Notes: a model not told the origin generated them from the letters alone. Shown: positions 54,403 to 64,000, numbered from the stretch's first letter. The stretch is 64,000 nt of DNA from Treponema sp. OMZ 787 (GCF_024181225.1 NZ_CP051198.1:2666001-2730000), one strand, 5' to 3'. Numbers and translations: made by a program.

Positions 54403-55329
54403 ATGAATACCGCTAACAGAAAATACAAGGATTCGGTCTTCGTCGACCTTTTCAGTGAAGATGAAAAGGCAAAAGAAAATTTCTTATCTCTATATAATGC
54501 TTTGCATGGTACGGAGCTGAAAGATACAGCTCAGCTGAAAAACATCAGGCTTGATCAGGTTTTATATATGTCATTTTACAATGATGTATCTTATCTTGTG
54601 GATAATAAAATTATAGTCCTTGCAGAACATCAATCGACAATAAACCCGAATATGCCTTTACGCTGTCTTGAATATGTCAGCCGCCTTTATGAAGCACTCT
54701 TTGAATCAAAAGAAAAATACAGCCGTAAACTATTAAATATTCCGACACCTGAGTTCTATGTCTTTTACAATGGCGAAGAAACCTATCCTTCAAATAAAAC
54801 TCTTAGACTCTCTGATGCTTTTATAGAAAAGACAGAGGTATCATCTCTTGAATTGACTGTTAAGGTAATAAATATAAATAAGCAAAACGGTCATCCGATA
54901 CTTGAAAACTGCAAAATGATGTATGAATATACTGTCTTTGTAGAAACAGTAAGAAGATGGAAGAAAACTGATCCTCAAAACAGTTTTCAAAAAGCCATTG
55001 AGGAGTGTATAGCAAACAATATTTTGAGAAACTATCTAACACGCAAGACCAAGGAGGTATTGAATATGTTACTAGCCGAATATGATTATGAAACCGATAT
55101 AGCCGTACAACGGGCAGAAGAGCGTGAAACAGCCTTTGCCGAAGGTATCGAACAAGGTTTTGAACAAGGTATTGAACAAGGTATCGAACGAGGAATTGAA
55201 CAAGGTTTTACAAAAGGTTCTTACCAAAAAGCTCTTGAAACGGCCAAAAACTTAACCGAAATGGGTTTTGCCGTAGAAGCCATTGCAAAGGCTACCGGCC
55301 TAACCATTGAAGAAATAGAGGCCTTATAA
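54403..55329 (+). CDS. Rpn-family PD-(D/E)XK nuclease/putative transposase (copy 2)
   Basis: The protein has 308 residues from the ATG at 54403, preceded by AGGGGG. The N-terminus is shared with copy 1, and the core is VDNKIIVLAEHQST and FYVFYNGEETYPS. A five-unit GIEQ-type repeat at about residues 247-267 follows, then the tail LTEMGFAVEAIAKATGLTIE. This tail is the same type as in the gene at 20549. Its 3' part and downstream DNA are duplicated to the left. Confidence 0.87.
   Translation: MNTANRKYKDSVFVDLFSEDEKAKENFLSLYNALHGTELKDTAQLKNIRLDQVLYMSFYNDVSYLVDNKIIVLAEHQSTINPNMPLRCLEYVSRLYEALFESKEKYSRKLLNIPTPEFYVFYNGEETYPSNKTLRLSDAFIEKTEVSSLELTVKVININKQNGHPILENCKMMYEYTVFVETVRRWKKTDPQNSFQKAIEECIANNILRNYLTRKTKEVLNMLLAEYDYETDIAVQRAEERETAFAEGIEQGFEQGIEQGIERGIEQGFTKGSYQKALETAKNLTEMGFAVEAIAKATGLTIEEIEAL
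55144..55203 (+). repeat. 12-bp tandem repeat, five units
   Basis: Five variants of ggtatcgaacaa encode GIEQGFEQGIEQGIERGIEQ before the GFTKGSYQKALETA tail. Confidence 0.9.
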
Positions 55330-55523
55330 AAACGTATTACAAAGCCTCCCCCCAAACCCTTTTTCCGTTCTTCTTACTCTTCGCGGTTAAACAAATACCT
55401 CGAAAATTAACCGCAAGGGGCACAAAGCGTTGAGCTAACGCTCAACTTCGCTAAAGATAATTAAAGAATATCTTACAAAGACTACCTCAAATTTCTTTGA
55501 GCCCTTAGCGTGCCCTGCGGTTA

Positions 55524-55564
55524 AACAAAAAAAATCCCCCGCCGGATAACCCGACAGGGGGATT
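55524..55564 (-). terminator. Rho-independent terminator of the right surface-protein operon
   Basis: AATCCCCC (55533-55540) pairs with GGGGGATT (55557-55564), with some inner GC pairing. On the minus strand the stem is followed by an eight-T run. It lies 22 bases after the lipoprotein stop. Confidence 0.85.
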
Positions 55565-55585
55565 AAATTTTACCTTACAAAAGAC

Positions 55586-58500
55586 CTACTCGCCTATGAA
55601 CTTTACAGCCCTGTATTTATCGCCCGGTGTATAACCGACAGCCGCTTTCCAGTCTGTTACAGTTGAAGGTGCTACCGCTATACAGGTGCGCACATTAGAA
55701 GAACGATACTGCATTGCAGCGGTCATAACATTCCATGCACCCTTTGTTTTTGGCGTACCGTCAGCGTTCCATTCGGTTACAAGGTGAGCGTCGTAACGGG
55801 CAATGCGGATACCGTCATACGCATTGATCTTGCTAAGATAGGAGATATAAGGTGTCGTACCCTCAAGCGTAATATCTGCCCATGCACCGAAATCGTCTAC
55901 TACGGAGCTCGTGCCAAAGGTATATGCATCAGTTGCCGTCATATTCGTTGTATCTTTGTGGGTGTTCGTAGACTTTACATAACAAAGCTGTCCCCTTATA
56001 TTACGGAAGGCTATATGCAAATATCCTTCCGTGTCAAATTTTGCGGTAAAGTAGCCTTCGGCAAGTCCTTCATTTGGATCGTTGGGAGGAAGAACTTTTT
56101 TAACCTTCCAATCAATCGCAGCCATCGGTATAGCCTTATCGGCACGGGCAATACGCAAGGTTCCCGTATCGACATCAGCATAGACCACAACCGCACGGTC
56201 TTTAGCATCCAAAGCAATGGAAGAATATTCGGCAGTGCTCCCTGCTCGCGTAATACCGTCAAACTGTCCGGCCGGGAGAACAACGGAATTGCCTCCTGTA
56301 TACAGTTGCGTATCATGGGTATCCGATGCTCCGTCTATATTAATCCAAGGACGTTCATGGTTTGCATTTCCTGTTGCATTATGGGCAACAGTCGAGTATT
56401 TAACCGACTTGGTATCACGGTCGTAATAGGTAATATTAATTTGGTCATTAGTACCACGTGCCAGTCTCGGTGAGCCAAATTGCTGCAGCATGGGCTCGTG
56501 ATAATATAACTCAAAACGGTGGGCTTTATGGCCACTATATATAATTGGAGCTTCCGGAGTATAACAATACAAACCTCCAGCGTAATTTGCACTAGAAGTG
56601 AAACTAGTACCTGATACGTAATTTGCTGCATATAAAACATTTACCGTATCAGCAGTGCCAATATATATAGCGGTTTCTTCGGATGGATCGTAAATACTAA
56701 ATATTTTAGTAGGCGTTAGGTCTCCAAGTTTTGAATAATAAGTCGAAGAATCCGAATAGCTACTGAATGAAACAAACAAGTCTCCGTTTGATCCCATCGC
56801 CATAGCAGGATGTATAGGATTTTTACTTCCCGGGAACTCATCATTATCATTCCAGACATGTATCGTAATATCATCAGTCCAATACTTAGTTTCGGGCTTA
56901 TTCTCCTGTGCCTGCTTGTTATACGGCTTACTGTTGTTGGTCGAGTTGTTAATAGCTTCTATACTGTTTGCGGTAATTTCAACCTTACCGGATTTTGCAG
57001 TAGTGGGAAGAGTAAAAGTACCTCCGGATACGGATACAGCAGTTGTCTCACCGGGTACAGAAGCCGTTACAGTTCCCGTCAGATTAAAGCCTTCTACCGT
57101 TACAGTGTCGCCGCGTAAAAGGTTGTAGGCACCGGAACTTGAGCGGTGTGTGTTATACTTAGTCGGACGTTTAATGGCCGTAATATACGGCACCACATCC
57201 ACCTGCCGCGTTTCAGATACGGTATGATCGGATTTTCCGCTTGCATCTTTTACGGTTATCTTAATTGTTTTATCCAAACCGACACCGTCTGCTATCTTTG
57301 AGCTGTTCCAGTCAAGCTGCCATTGAAGTGTATGTCCGCTTTCAAGATCAAATGTGGAGCTTGTAACGGTAAAGAGCCAGCCCTTGGCAGTAAAGAAATC
57401 ATTTCTTTTCTTAATATATTCCTTATACTTATCCTGCTCAGTAGTAGCAGCTGTCGAATCCGGCTTGGGCACATAATTGGGATTATAGGCATCAGTACCT
57501 TCACCGACATCCTTAAACGTACCGTTAGAAGCATTATATTCGGTCAGCTTTGTTTCCGTACCGCTTGCAGCACCGCTTATTCCGCTAAAGGTAAAGCCGG
57601 TAATTTGTCCTAAAATCTCCTTAATAACCTGATCATCATGGGCGGTTCCTCTAATGCTTATCTTACCTGAAACCTTGTCATCCTTATCCATAACTCCCGT
57701 TCCCGAATCGGTAAAAGAGGAAGTTAAATCGTCTTTTATTTCGATATGACCGTTTGCCCTGCTGTTTTGATACAGGGAGTTATCGTTTTCACCTTTCCAA
57801 TAGAAGGGCAATATAGCCGGAACAGGGGGCTTCTCATCAATGGCTTCAAACAGCGTTTTTATCGTAATTTTTGCAAAGGCCGATGCCTGCACCGTATTGA
57901 CACCGTTAGCCTTATCCCAAATCTCCAGTGTAATTGTCTTAGCCGTTCCGCCCGAATTACCTATCGTTGTTAAATCGGTTTCAGTCAATGCAATTTCTTT
58001 GTCTGCCGGAAGGTCTCTAAACGAATGTAACTCTGTACTTCCACCCAAAAGCTTATAGATAAGACTACCTTCTCCGCCGGTAAAATCAACCTTGATTTTG
58101 GAATACGCCTTATCTTTAAAGGCAAATTTACTGCTTACAAAGTCAAGGGTTGAATCTCTTTTTGCAGCAGTTGCCTGATCTGTTGTTTCAGTCAATGCTT
58201 TATTCGTATCAGAGTTGGCAAATGTCTTTTCAATACCGCCTATTTTTGTTTTAAGCGTTACCGTGCTTACCTTTATGGGCTTATTTTTTACCGTAACCGG
58301 AATGTCTGCAATTTGATAGGTATTGCCGCTTGCGTCGGTAATTTGATACTGCAGAGTTCCGTCTCCGTCAGGAAGCAAACGTAAATCAATACTGTCGGAC
58401 CAGAGAACCTGACCGCCGAGCTGTTTTGAGATTTTGGTTCCGCTAATGACCGCCTCTGCCGAAGATACCATTCCGACTGTTACCTTTGCCTTTACTTCTT

Positions 58501-61500
58501 TTATACCCGAGCCGTCATCGTTTGCAACACCGTGTATAACCCAGGGGCTCGCATTACCGGCTCCCGTATTGTGAATAAGGGTTTGCTTTTTGTACAGTAT
58601 ATAATTATAGGATCCTGCACTCGAAAGAGACGGAGAAAATTCAACCTTGGAAGTGTCTACGCTTGTTATCTTAACAGGTGTATTTCCTATAAGGATTCCC
58701 AAATCATTTATATTTCCGCCGCCCGTTGTATAATCGGTTACCTCACTTACAATTGCGGTGTCGTTTGTTGAACCGGTTCCAAATTTTGTGTTATTTATGA
58801 GTATGTGTTCCCCGAAGCTGCCGGAAGGAGCAACGGTATCAAAACGGAATTCGAAGTCATTGCTCGTATGAAAATTTTTATCCGTGTTTTCGACTATTTG
58901 TATCTCTATTTTTAATTTACCTTCGGCATCAGCGGGAATGCTCTGCAAATTATCTATGGGAATAGTCAGATTATACCCGCTCTCACCGTTTGCGGAAAAA
59001 GATGAAAGCCAATCAGAGGGTATGTCTGTCCACGTATCTGCAGGCAAACCGCTTTTTAAATGGTTTAAGTATTTAGAGCGTATTTCCATCTTCTTTAAGC
59101 CCGAGCCGTCGGCAAGCTGTGCCTTAAGTATGTTCCCGTTTCCTACCCACATATTGCTTTCATATCTTTCAATAACGGAGCCTTTGACGATCACGACATT
59201 ACGTATAATAGGAGTATCTTTATCGATAGTTATTGTACGCGTTTCCGACCAGTTACCTTCCGTAGTACCATCTGTGTGTTTTCCGCGCAGCCTATAATAG
59301 ACAGTATGGCTGGTAGCACTACCGGTAGGGTTAAACTGCCCGTCTTTGTTTATTTCAAGACTCCATCCGCTGCTTGCAGAATAGGTTACAGGCTGTCCGC
59401 CGCCGGCTTGCCAGTCACTTATATACCCGGCAGGAGAACCGTCGGTACCGAATTTTCCGTCATCACCGCCGCTAAAAGCACCGCTCTTGGAAAATTGTAT
59501 ATACACCTGTCCTACTGCAACAGGGCCGCCCTTGGGAGCACTTGCGGTACCGAAAAGCTGTATCATACCTCCGGTTGTTATACCGTTTCTTGGTGCAAGA
59601 ATCTTCACAACAGGCTTTTTCCCGTCCTTGTCAAAAAGAATGTGCAGGGTACTGACAGCCTTATTACCTATTGTATCTTCGGTAAGAATATATACCGGAA
59701 TCTTATAGTAGCCGGAGGTCTCCTCCGTACCGTAGTTTGCCGCCGCCGAACCTATTGTATCGAGATTGTAGGTAAAATTCCATGAACCTGTTGTAGATTG
59801 AACCATATTCTGCCAGCCGGTCACTCCTCCTATGGCGGTATCTATTGTAGGAGTGGGGTCGGTGTTTTTCACTATCATCCACTTGGTTTTGTCGGGGTCT
59901 ACACCGGCATAGCTATCGGTAATGGTTCCTCTTATAGTTATTATACCTACTTGAGGATCATTAATATCCGGATAGTTCAGTGTTACCGTCGGTGCGGATT
60001 TGTCTACTTTAAACTTTGTCTCCGTATTGTCCTGACCGCCGCCGGAACCTTTACGGGCAAAAAACCGAATTGTGTTCTCTCCATCATCCAAATCGTCAAT
60101 CGATACATTGTCATTAAAATAGAGTGAAGGCTTTTCGGATGTGTTTTTCAAAACCTTGCCGGCAGCCTCATATGCCGAAAGATTATTTGTATCTACCTCT
60201 TTTTTTGTATCATAATAGACCTTTGCATTTTCATCCAAACCGGTAATATCGGCTTCGACTCTAAAGGCTTTATTTTTATATCCTTCAATGCTGATGGGAC
60301 GGATTCTCGGGCCGCTTGCATTTTCAAGAAATTTGATAATATATACACCGCCATTTATCGCACCGGAATCATCATAAGCAGTAAAAGTATTACCCGGTTT
60401 GTCGATATCGGTTCCTTTCACTTTTACAAGATATTTTCCCTCCTTAAAGCCGCTCGGAAGAGTACATTTAACACGAAGGACACCTTGCTGTACAGACACT
60501 GCAGCATCCACATCCGCCTGAGAATTAAAGGACGAAAATTTAATCAAACTTGTAGAAGTGAGATTTGCATAATCTACCGGATTATCCGGCGAATTGTTGT
60601 CTGGTATCGCGCTGCCCTCCTTAAAACTGTCAACTTCAGTCCCGTTGCCGTTCCATTTTAGAAGAACAATTTCTATATTACTTGCCTTTATATCTTCAAG
60701 GGAGGTACTTTTTACCAGAGGTGTATCGTCCTTGTTGCGCATCAACTCTACAATAATAGAGGTTGTAACATCGCTCTTAAAAAGAATTGAAGATGCATTA
60801 TCAGGGTTTAAAGACGCTATAAGTAAATTCTCTATGTTTACCACTGTAAAACCGGGCGATTTTCTCGGATCCAGTCTGAACGTGGTATAGTATTCGGTCA
60901 TTTTGGTCATTGATTTTTGAAGAGCCGACAAAGCCTCCTTATCACCTCGCAGTCTTCGTATATTTTCATTATGGTCACCCTGTCCTTCACCGCGTTTTCC
61001 AGCAATATAATCGCTTATCACCTCGGCGGTATATCCCTTCCTCAAAACATCAGCATATATCGCATCTCTTAAATAATACCATTCGGCCTTGTTACCGAGG
61101 GAAGCACTTGCTCCGCCTTTAAATTCGCGGGCGTTGTCATATAAATACATATGAGATTTAAAGGGTTTTAACGGATCGGCATTGTTTTCACTGTTATAAA
61201 TTGCACCGGTTTTTTCATCTTCGAATTTTGCAATTTGAGCGTTTATGTTTTTACTTACAAACATACCCGTTAAATTTATGTTTTTATCGGGAACAGACAC
61301 CTGAAGTTTTTCTACCGTATTTTTTTCACCTACCTGTCCTACTACCGAAAAAACGGCACCGTAACTCTCTCCCGAAGAAGATGCGGGCTCAGGACCGGCT
61401 TTCGGAGCAAACGTAGAAGGTCTTGAAACAATAAACACCGGAGGAGTATTGTCTATCTTGTAAGTTTTATCTAAAAAGGCCTTTTTACCCTGCTTATCGG

Positions 61501-61903
61501 TAATGATGATTTTTGCTTCATACTCTCCATCGGGGATGGGATAAATTTTTACCAAAGGATGATCCTTTTCTGTTCCGGTAGACTTGTTATCTATCTTTAT
61601 TTCCCAGTCTACATTCCCGTTTCCTGTCGGAGTAAGAGAGCCCTTAAATGGGCGTAGTTTTGCATTGGTTTCTTTATTTGTAAACACAACCGAAACATCT
61701 GCTACTTCTTCATCATCCTTTGCAGTTCCCTTTATAACAAAACTTCCCCGTATGGGTGTTTCGCCGGTATCAGGATAAGTAATTGCTCCTTCAGGACGAT
61801 ATATATCTACTTGACCACCCAAAGAAGGCTTACATGTCAATAATGTAACAACAGTAAATAAACTTAATAATAATAACCTTAAATATTTTTTATTTTTTTT
61901 CAA
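55586..61903 (-). CDS. Giant Ig-repeat surface lipoprotein with C-terminal propeller-like region
   Basis: The 2105-residue protein starts at a TTG at 61903; the paralogue at 6175 uses ATG at the same place. The signal is MKKNKKYLRLLLLSLF followed by a lipobox-like LLTC, so it should be a lipoprotein. From about 40 to 1700 there are Ig-like repeats with strands such as IRGSFVIKGTAKDDEEV, VGIITIRGTITDSYAGVD and GKISIRGTAHDD. From about 1720 to the end there are repeats of the form INITYYDRDTKSVKYS, AVVVYADVDTGTLRIARAD and LHIAFRNIRGQLCYVKS, which resemble beta-propeller blades. It lies 15 bases downstream of the outer-membrane protein gene. Adhesion or matrix binding is inferred. Confidence 0.88.
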   Translation of the reverse strand: MKKNKKYLRLLLLSLFTVVTLLTCKPSLGGQVDIYRPEGAITYPDTGETPIRGSFVIKGTAKDDEEVADVSVVFTNKETNAKLRPFKGSLTPTGNGNVDWEIKIDNKSTGTEKDHPLVKIYPIPDGEYEAKIIITDKQGKKAFLDKTYKIDNTPPVFIVSRPSTFAPKAGPEPASSSGESYGAVFSVVGQVGEKNTVEKLQVSVPDKNINLTGMFVSKNINAQIAKFEDEKTGAIYNSENNADPLKPFKSHMYLYDNAREFKGGASASLGNKAEWYYLRDAIYADVLRKGYTAEVISDYIAGKRGEGQGDHNENIRRLRGDKEALSALQKSMTKMTEYYTTFRLDPRKSPGFTVVNIENLLIASLNPDNASSILFKSDVTTSIIVELMRNKDDTPLVKSTSLEDIKASNIEIVLLKWNGNGTEVDSFKEGSAIPDNNSPDNPVDYANLTSTSLIKFSSFNSQADVDAAVSVQQGVLRVKCTLPSGFKEGKYLVKVKGTDIDKPGNTFTAYDDSGAINGGVYIIKFLENASGPRIRPISIEGYKNKAFRVEADITGLDENAKVYYDTKKEVDTNNLSAYEAAGKVLKNTSEKPSLYFNDNVSIDDLDDGENTIRFFARKGSGGGQDNTETKFKVDKSAPTVTLNYPDINDPQVGIITIRGTITDSYAGVDPDKTKWMIVKNTDPTPTIDTAIGGVTGWQNMVQSTTGSWNFTYNLDTIGSAAANYGTEETSGYYKIPVYILTEDTIGNKAVSTLHILFDKDGKKPVVKILAPRNGITTGGMIQLFGTASAPKGGPVAVGQVYIQFSKSGAFSGGDDGKFGTDGSPAGYISDWQAGGGQPVTYSASSGWSLEINKDGQFNPTGSATSHTVYYRLRGKHTDGTTEGNWSETRTITIDKDTPIIRNVVIVKGSVIERYESNMWVGNGNILKAQLADGSGLKKMEIRSKYLNHLKSGLPADTWTDIPSDWLSSFSANGESGYNLTIPIDNLQSIPADAEGKLKIEIQIVENTDKNFHTSNDFEFRFDTVAPSGSFGEHILINNTKFGTGSTNDTAIVSEVTDYTTGGGNINDLGILIGNTPVKITSVDTSKVEFSPSLSSAGSYNYILYKKQTLIHNTGAGNASPWVIHGVANDDGSGIKEVKAKVTVGMVSSAEAVISGTKISKQLGGQVLWSDSIDLRLLPDGDGTLQYQITDASGNTYQIADIPVTVKNKPIKVSTVTLKTKIGGIEKTFANSDTNKALTETTDQATAAKRDSTLDFVSSKFAFKDKAYSKIKVDFTGGEGSLIYKLLGGSTELHSFRDLPADKEIALTETDLTTIGNSGGTAKTITLEIWDKANGVNTVQASAFAKITIKTLFEAIDEKPPVPAILPFYWKGENDNSLYQNSRANGHIEIKDDLTSSFTDSGTGVMDKDDKVSGKISIRGTAHDDQVIKEILGQITGFTFSGISGAASGTETKLTEYNASNGTFKDVGEGTDAYNPNYVPKPDSTAATTEQDKYKEYIKKRNDFFTAKGWLFTVTSSTFDLESGHTLQWQLDWNSSKIADGVGLDKTIKITVKDASGKSDHTVSETRQVDVVPYITAIKRPTKYNTHRSSSGAYNLLRGDTVTVEGFNLTGTVTASVPGETTAVSVSGGTFTLPTTAKSGKVEITANSIEAINNSTNNSKPYNKQAQENKPETKYWTDDITIHVWNDNDEFPGSKNPIHPAMAMGSNGDLFVSFSSYSDSSTYYSKLGDLTPTKIFSIYDPSEETAIYIGTADTVNVLYAANYVSGTSFTSSANYAGGLYCYTPEAPIIYSGHKAHRFELYYHEPMLQQFGSPRLARGTNDQINITYYDRDTKSVKYSTVAHNATGNANHERPWINIDGASDTHDTQLYTGGNSVVLPAGQFDGITRAGSTAEYSSIALDAKDRAVVVYADVDTGTLRIARADKAIPMAAIDWKVKKVLPPNDPNEGLAEGYFTAKFDTEGYLHIAFRNIRGQLCYVKSTNTHKDTTNMTATDAYTFGTSSVVDDFGAWADITLEGTTPYISYLSKINAYDGIRIARYDAHLVTEWNADGTPKTKGAWNVMTAAMQYRSSNVRTCIAVAPSTVTDWKAAVGYTPGDKYRAVKFIGE

Positions 61904-61918
61904 TTTCTTCCCCTAACT

Positions 61919-64000
61919 CTAAAATATATCAAACCTTATACCAAACGATACGTTGGGCATCAAAGACTTTATACCTGATGTCGTTCCTGTCGACTGTACA
62001 TCAGTCGGTATAAACCATAATTGTCCTTCAGTAAAAAACGATACCGCACTAAAATACTTTTGCTTATGAAACTTTACTTTAGGAAACTCAAGCTGCAAAA
62101 GCAAGGCAGACAATACCTGAGGTCTTCCGCTCTGTGTTTCAGTAAACAATCCAAATTGTGCTCCCAAAGCCACATCCAAATATAACCACCTCCAATCCGG
62201 ACCAAAATAATAACCGAATGGAAGTTCGTATACATTTGCCAATAGTTTTAACGATATGATATGCCCTCCATACCTCATAGCACTATTGCCGAAAAATAAC
62301 TTAAACTGGCTTTTAAGCATCTGACCATAATGAAGCTGAAGCTTTACATTGTCGTCAAAAAAGCTTAAGCCTAAGCCCGTACTCCAAAGGGCTGCACCCC
62401 AAAATGCTGCTTCGACATGCAAGCCTTGTATAAACTTAGGCACTCCGTAGCTTGCCTTATCCCCCTTTCTCAAAAGGGCTTCTACACTAGAAAGCTCTAT
62501 ATCATCAGAAGATAGGCCGCTAAACTCTATCGCTCCGTTATACCTGCCTCCTTCTCCGGGGGCTATCAATGTAACTTTAGGTGCGCTCTTGTCTATCTTT
62601 ACTATTGTCCTTGAAACCGCAACCTCTTTATTTTCCATAACGGCTCTTAACAATAAAAAGTGATTTCCTTCAGCCATATCCTCAGTTTCAAGTCTATACT
62701 TCCAGTTGGAAGAAGACTTAACAGGAACAAAGGTTTTGCCGTTATCAAAGCTTATTTCTACATACTTAACACGCTTTGCCTTAAAGGCTCTTTTATCTTC
62801 AGATGTAGAACCCTTTGCATATACCATTGCCTTTTCTTCTTCAGATACTGTATATCCTGCCCTTCCTCTAAGGTATGGTCTTTCTATCGCAAAGTCTCCC
62901 ATAGCAAAGTTATCTATCGTAATCCAAGGGCCTTCTGCAGTATAGCTTATCTTATGCACCTCGGAAGAAACTAAACCTGAACCGGCTCTGTTAGCCCTTA
63001 GCTCAAGACTATGCTCTCCGTTTATAATCTTTTCGCTGTTCAATTTAAAACAAACATATCCTGTTTTAGATACAGGCACTCTTTCTACCTCTTTTCCGTC
63101 TATATATAAGGCAGCTTCTTCTCCGCTCTTATCAAGCATAAGCCTTCCGTATACATTAAACTCTCCTCTTACTACTTCTCCGTTCAAAGGATATAATAAC
63201 TCTATCTTGTTTTTGTCCTTTTTCCTATATACATCAAAGTTTACGGATGCCTCATTTGTGTTGTTTGCCTTATCCACTCCGCTTATCTCAAGGTTATATC
63301 TTCCTTCGGGCAAGCTGCTTATGTCTATTTCTTTTGAAAGAATTATATCTTTTTCAAGTTTTATCTCGGATAGTTTTTGCGGTACGGTCTTTCCGTCAAG
63401 ACTTTTTATCTTTAACATTACTCCTTCAAGAGATATATTATCATAAACCTGACCCGACACAAAAAGATTGTTATCCAATTTTGAACCCGCTAAGGGATAC
63501 TCAAGTTTTAATACAGGAGGAGTATTATCTATATTTATAAGTGTCGAATATAAAAACACTTGTTCATAGTTGTCCGTTGCTCTTACAAAAACTACATGGG
63601 TGCCGTCATTTATGATATGAGTATTGATACGGTATTGCCACTTTTCTCCGCCCTCAGCCAAATGATAGGTCTGTCCGTTATCAAAAGATAATTCTACCTG
63701 TTTGATTCCGTTTTTATCCAAGGCTGTACCGGATATTACGGTTACCTCCTGAACGGTGTCGGTTATAAGAGGATAACTTACCCCAACCTGAGGAACTTCC
63801 AAAGACACTCTTATCTTCCGAGTTACAGGTTCGCTTGTAACTCCGTATATGTCTTCGGCATACATGGTAATCTCATGCTCATTATCAGTAAGATCGCTTA
63901 AAAGTATCGGTATCGAAAAACTGTTTTTTATCTCCATCGACTTATAAGCTCCCTTATCTATCCTGTAATGAATCTTGGAAGCCTCATCATCGTCATATAC
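61919..64000 (-). CDS. Ig-repeat outer-membrane protein with beta-barrel-like C-terminus (5' end outside window)
   Basis: The frame is open through the right edge: codons continue upstream of the internal Met at 63937 (VYDDDEASKIHYRIDKGAYK), so at least 693 residues are in the window. Several Ig-like repeats carry the phrase VEISFDNGKTFVPV or VELSFDNGQTYHLAEGG and INIDNTPPVLKLEYP. After about residue 510 of the visible part the sequence changes to alternating aromatic/hydrophobic strands and ends GIRFDIF with a C-terminal Phe, like an outer-membrane beta-barrel signal. It probably anchors or exports the partner lipoprotein; this is inference from gene order. Its remnant also precedes the left lipoprotein. 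Confidence 0.85.
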   Translation of the reverse strand, partial: VYDDDEASKIHYRIDKGAYKSMEIKNSFSIPILLSDLTDNEHEITMYAEDIYGVTSEPVTRKIRVSLEVPQVGVSYPLITDTVQEVTVISGTALDKNGIKQVELSFDNGQTYHLAEGGEKWQYRINTHIINDGTHVVFVRATDNYEQVFLYSTLINIDNTPPVLKLEYPLAGSKLDNNLFVSGQVYDNISLEGVMLKIKSLDGKTVPQKLSEIKLEKDIILSKEIDISSLPEGRYNLEISGVDKANNTNEASVNFDVYRKKDKNKIELLYPLNGEVVRGEFNVYGRLMLDKSGEEAALYIDGKEVERVPVSKTGYVCFKLNSEKIINGEHSLELRANRAGSGLVSSEVHKISYTAEGPWITIDNFAMGDFAIERPYLRGRAGYTVSEEEKAMVYAKGSTSEDKRAFKAKRVKYVEISFDNGKTFVPVKSSSNWKYRLETEDMAEGNHFLLLRAVMENKEVAVSRTIVKIDKSAPKVTLIAPGEGGRYNGAIEFSGLSSDDIELSSVEALLRKGDKASYGVPKFIQGLHVEAAFWGAALWSTGLGLSFFDDNVKLQLHYGQMLKSQFKLFFGNSAMRYGGHIISLKLLANVYELPFGYYFGPDWRWLYLDVALGAQFGLFTETQSGRPQVLSALLLQLEFPKVKFHKQKYFSAVSFFTEGQLWFIPTDVQSTGTTSGIKSLMPNVSFGIRFDIF

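Noticed and set aside
53074-55329. Complete insertion sequence with terminal inverted repeats
   Set aside because: The Rpn genes look like mobile genes, but I found no terminal inverted repeats or target-site duplications around them.

Overview
The window comes from a treponeme, most likely Treponema denticola or a very close oral relative. The DNA is AT-rich. It carries a spirochaete-type hook/switch/motor operon, and the FlgE protein has Cys178 and Lys165 exactly where the T. denticola lysinoalanine cross-link is described. It also has an XPB/Rad25-type helicase, huge Ig-repeat lipoproteins with spirochaetal lipoboxes, and several Rpn/PD-(D/E)XK putative transposases. The species call is inference from these features; no database was searched.

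Layout. 1-6175 (-): most of a giant surface lipoprotein gene that runs off the left edge. 6176-6590: a spacer holding a deletion-scarred remnant of a partner gene like the one at the right edge. 6591-15978 (-): flagellar operon fliK-flgD-flgE-flbD-motA-motB-fliL-fliM-fliY-fliO-fliP, ending after fliP where the usual spirochaete order would continue with fliQ. 16000-35700: housekeeping genes (two RNA methyltransferases, gph, mgtE, XPB-type helicase, prs, rsgA, tatD, dus, pepF), a tandem pair of cNMP-binding/GGDEF proteins, an orphan Phd-type antitoxin, an Rpn transposase and a small membrane transporter. 35737-45228: a type I restriction-modification locus, hsdR-hsdM-fic-hsdS, followed by a tyrosine recombinase gene flanked by two promoterless, start-less hsdS target-recognition cassettes in inverted orientation. 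45400-50100 (+): GNAT acetyltransferase, RelB/PIN toxin-antitoxin pair, hflX, tRNA-Ala(GGC) with a perfect-consensus promoter, a large protein of unknown function and a glutaredoxin-like protein. 50215-52971 (-): LysM/M23 peptidase and an OppA-type lipoprotein. 53080-55329 (+): a cluster of Rpn genes with a 12-bp tandem repeat and long direct repeats. 55586-64000 (-): a second giant lipoprotein (paralogue of the left-edge gene) downstream of an Ig-repeat/beta-barrel-like outer-membrane protein.

The most interesting system is the type I RM locus. Short inverted repeats place the second target-recognition domain of the expressed hsdS opposite both silent cassettes, and a complete tyrosine recombinase lies between them. 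The arrangement predicts DNA inversion that changes HsdS specificity, and so a phase-variable methylome (an epigenetic switch). A Fic protein with an N-terminal inhibitory motif sits inside the same operon. The second theme is recombination among surface-antigen genes: two paralogous lipoprotein loci bracket the window, and the left copy has lost its partner gene to nested deletions.
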